A stretch of DNA of 26,751 nucleotides from DHVE2 group archaeon (GTDB lineage: Archaea > Thermoplasmatota > Thermoplasmata > Thermoplasmatales > Aciduliprofundaceae), in contig WALH01000097.1 in the NCBI GenBank assembly GCA_015522935.1, positions 1 to 26,751 on the forward strand. Reading direction: 5' to 3'. A program made the position numbers and the translations under genes. Below, piece by piece: positions 20,269 through 26,751 of this stretch. Within the stretch, counting starts at the first letter, position 1. Each line of letters starts with the position of its first letter. The notes under the pieces were generated by a model. It was not told where the DNA came from and made no database searches. It saw only the letters and a list, made by a program, of their open reading frames with translations.

Positions 20269-22788
20269 TCATCTCCTTTTTCTTTTTTCAAATTCTCCAA
20301 GCGCTACAGATAAAAGAATTATCACAAGCAACACGACGGGAAGGGAAAACGTGTAAAATTCCGGTACTGGATTGCGGTAAACATGTATGTAATTATCCTC
20401 ATTTGCACCCACAGATGTTTCCACATAAACCACCGTGTAATCCTTGAACTTGTGCTGATAAACATGCTGGTAGGTATCCGTTACATTGGAATAAGCAACG
20501 TAATCACTGTATTCGCTATTCATGCGGAATTTCATCCTTATATATGGGAAGGGATAGATTGCTGAGTTTCTTATTTCTCCCCACTGATCCACCTCACTCC
20601 CATCATTTAGGCCTTTATACACAACATTTGTGAGAGGATTGCCGTTGCTGTCTGTGAGATTCTCATATTTGTATACATAATAAGTTATCTGCGCCCCGTT
20701 AACATGTATTAGGATAAAATGATAACTCCCCTCTATAGCCGGCACGATCCATTCGTAATTATTGTGCGCTCCAGCACCACCTGTCAGAAGAGTGAATATG
20801 CTGTAAGAACCTTCCGGATTCATTGAAGAGGATACATTCCATTCCCCTGCACTCTGATTGTAATATAGATTTGTGTAATACGCAGTGTAGTTGTGAATGT
20901 GTGCCACCGTAAGGTAATCCACCTTGTAATTCTCGAAAATCTGCATAACTTCGAGACGATCAGTGTAATTTATAAATTCATCATCAAGAGACTCACTTCT
21001 TCCTGGGGGCACAATTAGGGGCATGTGCATTACAACCATACGATGCTGATAATTCTGCGATGATGCAAGATCATTTTGTAACCAATTTAACTGCTTCCCA
21101 TAGATGTATCCTCCATACCTCTGCTTTCCGTAGGAATACCACCAGGGCGTCCCATCTGACCAGTAACCATCCTGATAATCATCGGGAAATACAAAATGTG
21201 TGTTGGAGAAATTAAAGGAGTAATAAAGGGAGCCAAGGTATTCTTCATATATGTGCTCGCCCTGATGCTGCGGATGCTCTGCGTATCTTGTTACATCATG
21301 ATTCCCAACAGTTGTGAAGAAGAAATTATCACTCAAACCTGTGAGCATGTAAAATCTGTTGTATTCAGTATCGTAGACATAATCTAAAGAGGATTCAGGA
21401 ACGGAATCATAATGAGCAACAAGCCCTCCACCGAAGCCGGCTACCAAATCACCGTCATCCCAGCCGATGGGTGCTTTTATAACATGTGTGTAATAGTAGG
21501 TGAAGAGAGAGTATTCAGCTGATGGAGTGAATGGATTATCTAAAATTCCGCATCCCGGTCGGTTATCACCCATGGCGAATATCCAGAAATTATCCTGGGG
21601 TTCATGCCATGGCTGAATTTTTATTGTCTTTGTTTCCGAAGCATTTAATTGAACTAATATGCTCATTGAATATTTTCCACGATATGTTGAGTTCTCATAA
21701 TTTGTTATGACGAAATCCGGGTCAAGGTTAAGAATATTAACACACACGTATCCAGATTTGACTGTTGGATTATGCACAGAAATTGATACGTGATATCCCA
21801 TCATTCTCATATTTATATTTGACCAGTCTTGGCTGAGGAGATAAGCATGAGTATAGGAGATTTGTAAATTTGATGTGCCAAGAACATTCACAACATCAGT
21901 ATTTATTGCTATTTCATATTCCCCATATCCTTTCACTGTGGCTACCGTTAGTTTATATGCGCCAGAAGTGGTTGCTCGATAGGATATGCTCTCCATTCCA
22001 CCGTATCCTGAAGAATCTGAAGATGTAACAAGATTATTATTTGGATCATAGAGATAGATGGCATAATCACCTGTTGGAGAGGGAAGCATGCTGATATTTA
22101 TGTTATCCCCAGAATTCAGAGCAAAATAATAATTGTCGGAGCCATGCTGGAAGTAATCTCCTTGAGGCGAACCATCAAGATACACCTGTGAGGAATCTAA
22201 CCTCCCAAATCCAAGGTATGGAAGATTTATGTTATAATTTCCTAAACTCTGAGAACTTTCATTGCTGTATATTTCAAATGCTATTTGCCCCCAATCACTT
22301 GGCTGATTTCCACTTGCGTTGTTCCCCGTGACATCTCCTGCCCACGATTTTGTCTCCAAGTTGTAAATAAGGTCAAGGGCGAATCCATCAGTTGGGCTGA
22401 TATCTATAAGGTCGTCTCTCCCATAAAGACCACTGTCACTATCCCAAGAGGCAATTTCAATCCAAACAACATAATCCCTCGTGGTTACCGTGAAATTAGC
22501 CCACCAGTTGGGGCTGAAATCATCCTCGCCGTCCCATACTGGACTTTTTATTTCCTGATCATTTACAAACACACGAAAGTACGGATCAGGGTTACCTATA
22601 GGGTCTAAAGAAGGATCACATTTGAAATGCTCTATATGCACTGATATTGTACCACTCCAGTAAGGTATATTCCCGGATCTTAGTTGAGGGCTTTTATTAC
22701 TATGGGTTATTAGAGCCGTGCCTGCGGAAAATATGAGCAGAAAGAGAGTTATGATTGCAACAACAGCACTTACTCTTATTGCTTTCAT
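20269..22788 (-). CDS. Secreted, membrane-anchored metallophosphoesterase with PEF-type C-terminal signal
   Basis: An 839-residue surface protein. It has a signal peptide (basic MKAIR, hydrophobic to about 28), a beta-rich N-terminal region (about 40-175), and a PPC-like domain (about 190-300, with DYFQHGSDNYYF and SGAYKLTVATVKGYGEYEI). A calcineurin-like phosphoesterase domain follows, about 398-690. Metal motifs are GDNRP with D408, DDGDLV with D447, GNHD at 495-498, H588 in VMHMP, and AHIHN with H630 and H632. The first motif lacks the usual D-x-H histidine. The tail reads PVPEFYTFSLP (from 807), then a membrane helix and KRKRR, which is the PEF-CTERM layout recognised by archaeosortases. 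A TATA-like box 27 bases upstream of ATG 22788 suggests a leaderless start. The substrate is unknown. Confidence 0.88.
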   Translation of the reverse strand: MKAIRVSAVVAIITLFLLIFSAGTALITHSNKSPQLRSGNIPYWSGTISVHIEHFKCDPSLDPIGNPDPYFRVFVNDQEIKSPVWDGEDDFSPNWWANFTVTTRDYVVWIEIASWDSDSGLYGRDDLIDISPTDGFALDLIYNLETKSWAGDVTGNNASGNQPSDWGQIAFEIYSNESSQSLGNYNINLPYLGFGRLDSSQVYLDGSPQGDYFQHGSDNYYFALNSGDNINISMLPSPTGDYAIYLYDPNNNLVTSSDSSGYGGMESISYRATTSGAYKLTVATVKGYGEYEIAINTDVVNVLGTSNLQISYTHAYLLSQDWSNINMRMMGYHVSISVHNPTVKSGYVCVNILNLDPDFVITNYENSTYRGKYSMSILVQLNASETKTIKIQPWHEPQDNFWIFAMGDNRPGCGILDNPFTPSAEYSLFTYYYTHVIKAPIGWDDGDLVAGFGGGLVAHYDSVPESSLDYVYDTEYNRFYMLTGLSDNFFFTTVGNHDVTRYAEHPQHQGEHIYEEYLGSLYYSFNFSNTHFVFPDDYQDGYWSDGTPWWYSYGKQRYGGYIYGKQLNWLQNDLASSQNYQHRMVVMHMPLIVPPGRSESLDDEFINYTDRLEVMQIFENYKVDYLTVAHIHNYTAYYTNLYYNQSAGEWNVSSSMNPEGSYSIFTLLTGGAGAHNNYEWIVPAIEGSYHFILIHVNGAQITYYVYKYENLTDSNGNPLTNVVYKGLNDGSEVDQWGEIRNSAIYPFPYIRMKFRMNSEYSDYVAYSNVTDTYQHVYQHKFKDYTVVYVETSVGANEDNYIHVYRNPVPEFYTFSLPVVLLVIILLSVALGEFEKRKRR

Positions 22789-22810
22789 AATTGATACTTA
22801 GCAAAACATC

Positions 22811-22820
22811 TATTTAATTT
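22811..22820 (-). promoter_or_regulatory. TATA box of the metallophosphoesterase gene
   Basis: The minus strand carries AAATTAAATA, centred about 27 bases before the ATG at 22788. No ribosome binding site is present in between. Confidence 0.45.
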
Positions 22821-22886
22821 TTTCTCCTGTGACCTGAAATACCATCGGAAGATATCATTTACAGATGCTTTTGAACATGGACAAAA

Positions 22887-22896
22887 GTTTAAAAAA
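22887..22896 (+). promoter_or_regulatory. TATA box of the 7TM-DUF835 gene
   Basis: GTTTAAAAAA is centred 26 bases before the ATG at 22918. An AAGGAG at 22895-22900 overlaps the box and is too far upstream to serve the ATG. Confidence 0.45.
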
Positions 22897-22917
22897 GGAG
22901 ATTGTAATATTTGAGAG

Positions 22918-24456
22918 ATGGTCACCATCTTTGAACTGGGGGCATCTGTAACGACAATCGCAATTCTTGTGTTTTTAGTTTTGTATATAGCATACCGAAA
23001 TGGAATAAAAAATATAACTACAATCATATTTACAGAACTTGCTGCAGGCTCGATGATAACTGTAAGTGACTATATAATAGGGTATGTGTATCAGAACTCA
23101 CCTCAACTTCCTCTTATAGATTGTGTGGGGTTCAGGTTAATTGTTTTTGGGATAAGCATCACAGCCGCCGGGCTCTTCCATCTTATTTCAGTCTTTCCAC
23201 GGAAGATGGTGCTTTATAACGCAGTACCATCCATTTACATATTCTCCTATTTTATTGCTCTCCTTGGACTTCTGACCCCTTTAGTGGTTAGATGCTCACC
23301 ATCAGGTGGTGTGCGAAACATTCTCTGGCCTGCGTACCTGCTCTGGGTGGCTATGATTTTCCTTATATCTGCGGGAGCCCTACATTACTCCTTTGCCACC
23401 TCACCCACTAAGTTGCAGAGACTTCAAGCCGGATATATGCTTGTGGGGATATGGATCGCACTTATATGGGCGGGTATAGGGCAGTTTCTTCCTACATTTG
23501 TACCGGGTTTGCATTTTATAACAGCTGTATTCTCTCTTCCCATAGCCGGAATATTTGTAATGATAGCCATTGTGAAATACAAGATGCTCTTAGTTAATGT
23601 TGAAAAAGAGAGAAAAGTAGAAGAAAGGAAAATAGAGGTTAAGGAAGGTGTAATTAATTTGGTTATAAATGAACATACTGCATTTCTCGCATTCAGGGAT
23701 TTATCCTCTAAGTATCCGGGTATGATTATAACAATCAAACCCCCCAATGTGATAAGAGATAGATATAAAATAGAAAAAAGCCCTGTCATCTGGCTAACAT
23801 ACTTTCCGCAGGGTTACGAGCAGGGAATTTCTCCAGACAAGCTGTTTTTCGAGGTTATGTATAGCATCATCAATTTTGTAGATCGTGGAGGGAAGGTTAT
23901 TTTGCTTCATGGTGCTGAGTATTTAATTGAAACTTATGGGAAAAAGCATTTTCTGGAGTTCGTTTATGAAATAAACAGGCTTGAAGAAAATCTCACTTTG
24001 ATAGTAGCACTCAATTCGGATCCTGAAATTCTGGAGGGTGTATACGATTATATGGTAGTGGAAAGATTGCCTATTTTAGACCAGCATGTTATGTCAGTTT
24101 CCAGAAATGATATGTTAGGCAGAGAGGAGATGATTATCATAACAGCCAAAACAAAGGATCAGATTCACAATATATACGGCGAGAAACATAGCATTTTAGA
24201 AATCACGCATTCTTTCAGTCCAGATCGGTTAGTATTTGAAGGCATGGATAAAATAAATCGAATGAGTAAACGTGATGTCTTCTTTGAATGCTTTGATTAC
24301 ATTTTAGCATCCATAGAGCAAAAGAAGGTAGTGCAATTTCTAAAGGATGTTATAGATGTTGTTGTTTACTCAGGCAATAATGTATATGTGCTGAAAACAC
24401 CAAATATTAATGAATATCCTGCAGTTAAATCCCTTATTGAAAGTGAGATAAGTTAA
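22918..24456 (+). CDS. Seven-helix membrane sensor with C-terminal DUF835 domain
   Basis: This 512-residue protein has about seven N-terminal hydrophobic segments (roughly 8-26, 34-56, 70-92, 100-124, 137-158, 170-190, 200-222). The layout resembles the 7TM sensor part of some histidine kinases. A charged helix (about 226-245, VEKERKVEERKIEVKEG) leads to a cytoplasmic region. Residues about 287-385 match the archaeal DUF835 domain: SPVIWLTYFP, GISPDKLFFEV, GGKVILLHGAEYLI and HFLEFVYEINRLEENLTLIV. No kinase, receiver or helix-turn-helix follows, so any signal must pass through a partner. The last 120 residues are unassigned. The gene diverges from the metallophosphoesterase gene. Confidence 0.82.
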   Translation: MVTIFELGASVTTIAILVFLVLYIAYRNGIKNITTIIFTELAAGSMITVSDYIIGYVYQNSPQLPLIDCVGFRLIVFGISITAAGLFHLISVFPRKMVLYNAVPSIYIFSYFIALLGLLTPLVVRCSPSGGVRNILWPAYLLWVAMIFLISAGALHYSFATSPTKLQRLQAGYMLVGIWIALIWAGIGQFLPTFVPGLHFITAVFSLPIAGIFVMIAIVKYKMLLVNVEKERKVEERKIEVKEGVINLVINEHTAFLAFRDLSSKYPGMIITIKPPNVIRDRYKIEKSPVIWLTYFPQGYEQGISPDKLFFEVMYSIINFVDRGGKVILLHGAEYLIETYGKKHFLEFVYEINRLEENLTLIVALNSDPEILEGVYDYMVVERLPILDQHVMSVSRNDMLGREEMIIITAKTKDQIHNIYGEKHSILEITHSFSPDRLVFEGMDKINRMSKRDVFFECFDYILASIEQKKVVQFLKDVIDVVVYSGNNVYVLKTPNINEYPAVKSLIESEIS

Positions 24457-24461
24457 ATATA
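24453..24461 (+). promoter_or_regulatory. TATA box of the citDEF operon
   Basis: TTAAATATA, overlapping the stop of the 7TM-DUF835 gene, is centred 25 bases before the citD ATG at 24482. A leaderless transcript is inferred. Confidence 0.5.
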
Positions 24462-24481
24462 CCAATTCACAATGCGGTATT

Positions 24482-24724
24482 ATGATCGAAGCGGGAACAA
24501 ATGAGAAGGGTGATGCTCGTGTAAGAATTGAAAGTGGAAAAAGAGAGATCATTGTGATGAGTAAATTGGAGCGGTTATACGGGGATGCAATTCACAAAAC
24601 TGTTGAGGAAATGACTGAAGGGATAGATGCAAAAATAATTGTCGAGGATCAGGGTGCCCTTGACTGGGTTATTCGTGCAAGGATTGAATCCGCAATTAGA
24701 AAGTATAGGGGTGAGAAAGAATGA
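24482..24724 (+). CDS. citD: Citrate lyase acyl-carrier (gamma) subunit, lacking the usual cofactor serine
   Basis: CitD is the small carrier subunit of citrate lyase. The 80-residue protein has the family's opening AGT-x-E-x-G-D (residues 4-11), a YGDAI stretch near 34-38, and the closing DQGALDWVIRARIESAI. In Escherichia coli CitD the corresponding opening is AGTLESGD, and Ser14 carries the phosphoribosyl-dephospho-CoA group. Here the aligned residue is Lys9 (AGTNEKGD), so the standard attachment cannot occur at this position. Ser17 lies eight residues further on and does not align. The stop overlaps the citE start by four bases. CitD identity is well supported by sequence and neighbours; how it works without the serine is open. 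Confidence 0.88.
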   Translation: MIEAGTNEKGDARVRIESGKREIIVMSKLERLYGDAIHKTVEEMTEGIDAKIIVEDQGALDWVIRARIESAIRKYRGEKE

Positions 24725-25569
24725 AGCTTCGAAGAACTCGATTATATGTTCCGGGGAATAACCCTCATTTAGTTGAGAACGTCGGACTTTACGGAGCTGA
24801 TTGTGTGATTTTAGATTTAGAGGATTCCGTGCCCATAGAACAGAAGTTTGATGCAAGAATTTTAGTGAAATACGCTTTGCAGAACGTGAATTTCGGGAAG
24901 AGCGAGAAGTGGGTGCGCATCAACTCCCTAGACACTCCTTTCTGGGAGAAAGATATCCATGAAGTTCTTGAGTTCGTGGACGTTATCAACGTTCCTAAGA
25001 TTGAGAGCTATGAGGATTTGGAGAAACTGGACACTCTGATGAGGGAAATTGAGGAGAAGAAAGGAATAAAGATGAGGGGGGTGGTGCCGATAATTGAGAC
25101 CTTTCGCGGCTTGGTAAATGTCCGTGGCATAGCGAAACACCCCCGCGTGGTGGCCATGGCTTGGGGAGGTGAGGATTTAACTGCAGAGCTTGGGATTCCC
25201 AAGAAGAAAGCTCTCATCCTTGATCATGTTCGAGCTGAAATCGTCATTGCGGCTAAATCTCAAGGTAAGATGGCACTTGACACGGTGTACAGCAACATCC
25301 GCGATGAAGAGGGTCTCTTTGAATATGCCAAAAGGGCGAGGTACATGGGCTTCGACGGCGTGGGTGTGCTGCACCCCAATCAGATTGAAATAGTGCACCG
25401 CGCATTTCGGCCGAGTGATGAAGAAATAGAGGACGCTTGCAGAATAGTGGAGGCGGCGGAGAAGGCGAAGAAGGGAGGAAAGGGAGTGATCGCTTTGAAC
25501 GGAAGGATGATTGACAAACCGGTTTTGGAGAGAGCCAAGAAAATTCTTGCTTTTGCAGAGGTGGATTAA
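24721..25569 (+). CDS. citE: Citrate lyase beta subunit (citryl-ACP lyase)
   Basis: CitE cleaves the citryl thioester into oxaloacetate and an acetyl thioester. The 282-residue TIM barrel belongs to the HpcH/HpaI-CitE family. It opens RRTRLYVPGNNPHLV, and ILDLEDSVPIEQK follows. R66 in WVRIN fits substrate binding. Magnesium ligands are E126 in PIIETFRG and D152 in WGGEDLTAELG. The late LHPNQIEIVHRAF is also family-typical. It overlaps citD by four bases and is followed directly by citF with no gap, so the three are one operon. Stand-alone CitE-like proteins act on malyl- or citramalyl-CoA, but the presence of citD and citF argues for true citrate lyase. Confidence 0.94.
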   Translation: MKLRRTRLYVPGNNPHLVENVGLYGADCVILDLEDSVPIEQKFDARILVKYALQNVNFGKSEKWVRINSLDTPFWEKDIHEVLEFVDVINVPKIESYEDLEKLDTLMREIEEKKGIKMRGVVPIIETFRGLVNVRGIAKHPRVVAMAWGGEDLTAELGIPKKKALILDHVRAEIVIAAKSQGKMALDTVYSNIRDEEGLFEYAKRARYMGFDGVGVLHPNQIEIVHRAFRPSDEEIEDACRIVEAAEKAKKGGKGVIALNGRMIDKPVLERAKKILAFAEVD

Positions 25570-26751
25570 ATGCCAATCAATGCAGTAGGTCGCGAGGTGC
25601 CCCCGGAGATAAACGGGCAGAGGTTCAAACCCTTCGCCGGAGATTTGAAAACCCTCCCGGAAGGACGTCGCGCAGGCTCATTGATTCGCATGGCTCCTCG
25701 GAGCCGGAATAAGATCGTAAACTCGTTAGAAGAAGTGATAAGGAAAGTTGGCCTGGAGGATGGGATGACCATCAGTTTTCATCATCATCTTCGCAATGGA
25801 GATTACGTTGTGAACATGGTAATGGAGACCATACGGAAGATGGGGATAAAGGATATCCGTATATTTCCAACCGCATTATTTCCCATTCATGAGCCATTAG
25901 TCTCAATGCTCAGTGATGGAACTATAAGAAGAATAGAGGGAAGCATGAATGGTCCTTTAGGTGAGGCTACAAGCTATGGAGCTATGAAAGAAACGGCAGT
26001 GCTTCGTTCACACAGCGGAAGAGTGCGAGCGGTTGAAAGTGGAGAGGTGCACATCGATGTCGCGTTTATAGCGGCGCCAGCCGCCGACAGGTATGGGAAT
26101 TTAAATGGTGTTGATGGTCCTAGCGCCTGTGGCCCACTTGCATACGCCATGGTTGATGCCTATCACGCCGATCATACTGTAGCCATAACAGATAATCTCG
26201 TTCCGTATCCGGCACACCCAATAAGCATATTCCAGCATCAAATAGATTACGTGGTGCCCGTGGAGAATATTGGAGACCCGCAGGGCATAATGTCTGGAAC
26301 GCTAAAGATAACAACCTCACCTTCAAGATTGAAAATTGCAAAGTACGCACTTGAAGTGATTGATAGAGTTGCTCTGCGAGATGGTTTCTCCTTCCAGGCA
26401 GGAGCCGGGGGGATCTCCCTTGCTGTCACCAAATTTTTAGGTGATTTGATGAGGAAAAGGGGTATAAGGGCATCCTTCATCAACGGAGGAGTGACAAAGT
26501 ATGTGGTTGATATGCTCCACGAGGGTTTAGTGGATGTGGTTTTTGATGGCCAAGCCTTCGATCTGGATGCTGTGAAATCCCTGAAGGAGGACAGAAATCA
26601 CATCGAGACCCCTCTGGCAATGTATGGCAATCCATATTCTTCAGGTGGAATAGTTAATATGCTCGACGTCGGAGTTTTGGGTGCAACAGAAGTGGATATT
26701 GATTTCAACGCGAACGTGAACACGCACAGTGACGGCTTTCTATTGCATGGA
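25570..26751 (+). CDS. citF: Citrate lyase alpha subunit (citrate transferase), cut by the window edge
   Basis: CitF swaps the acetyl group on the carrier for citrate, giving citryl-carrier and acetate. The frame runs open for 394 codons from ATG 25570 to the end of the window; about 100 residues are missing. Matches to the family include the start MPINAVGREVPPEI, ISFHHHLRNGDYVV, DGFSFQAGAGGISLAVTKFL, FDGQAFDLDAV and IDFNANVNTHSDG. The ATG follows the citE stop without a gap, so it is the third gene of the operon. In bacteria citC, citX and citG usually sit in the same cluster; none is seen upstream here. Whatever lies after citF is outside the window. Confidence 0.95.
   Translation, partial: MPINAVGREVPPEINGQRFKPFAGDLKTLPEGRRAGSLIRMAPRSRNKIVNSLEEVIRKVGLEDGMTISFHHHLRNGDYVVNMVMETIRKMGIKDIRIFPTALFPIHEPLVSMLSDGTIRRIEGSMNGPLGEATSYGAMKETAVLRSHSGRVRAVESGEVHIDVAFIAAPAADRYGNLNGVDGPSACGPLAYAMVDAYHADHTVAITDNLVPYPAHPISIFQHQIDYVVPVENIGDPQGIMSGTLKITTSPSRLKIAKYALEVIDRVALRDGFSFQAGAGGISLAVTKFLGDLMRKRGIRASFINGGVTKYVVDMLHEGLVDVVFDGQAFDLDAVKSLKEDRNHIETPLAMYGNPYSSGGIVNMLDVGVLGATEVDIDFNANVNTHSDGFLLHG

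Noticed and set aside
25253..25576. 107-codon minus-strand frame inside citE
   Set aside because: It is antisense to a conserved enzyme, is rich in Pro and Ser, and has no promoter or ribosome binding site.

Overview
The window looks like chromosomal DNA of a thermophilic archaeon of the Thermoplasmatota, most like the Aciduliprofundum (DHVE2) group. The evidence is a split GMP synthase (separate ATP-pyrophosphatase subunit), archaeal AMP phosphorylase and ribose-1,5-bisphosphate isomerase, a DRG-type GTPase, a stand-alone RAM domain, a DUF835 protein and a PEF-type surface sorting tail. Many gene starts also lie about 25 bases from a TATA-like box with no leader. The lineage is inferred from gene content; no ribosomal RNA is present.

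Layout. 1-1550: creatininase-family hydrolase, mini zinc-ribbon protein and a double ribbon-helix-helix regulator with an operator-like repeat at its start. 1555-5182: hisS diverging from a radical SAM gene, then a MATE exporter. 5151-8795 (minus strand): a tight cluster of nucleotidyltransferase, PHP hydrolase, CARF-like protein, PIN-domain protein and an M24-fold protein that has lost metal ligands. 8900-10121: small conserved protein, tRNA-Pro(GGG), about 350 bases of strongly self-complementary non-coding DNA, and a one-helix membrane protein. 10105-12152 (minus): purE-guaAB, and a RAM protein with a small membrane protein. 12217-13837: CBS-pair protein overlapping a CPA2 cation/proton antiporter. 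13867-14031: a gene remnant of the alkaline-phosphatase superfamily. 14026-16112 (minus): UPF0173 hydrolase, ribulose-phosphate epimerase, GNAT acetyltransferase. 16359-18774: R15P isomerase and AMP phosphorylase operon. 18802-20243: OB-like small protein and DRG GTPase. 20269-24456: a large secreted metallophosphoesterase diverging from a 7TM-DUF835 protein. 24482-26751: citDEF, with citF cut by the window edge.

How the parts work together. PurE and GuaAB make purine nucleotides, while AMP phosphorylase and R15P isomerase take nucleoside monophosphates to ribulose-1,5-bisphosphate. No RuBisCO lies in the window. CitDEF would split citrate into acetate and oxaloacetate, but the CitD here has lysine where the cofactor-bearing serine should be, which raises doubt about the usual mechanism.

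The best candidates for something undescribed are the CARF-like/PIN/pseudo-M24 operon (5151-7508), the atypical citrate lyase (24482-26751) and the folded non-coding region next to tRNA-Pro (9397-9715). No CRISPR array, insertion sequence or transposase was seen.
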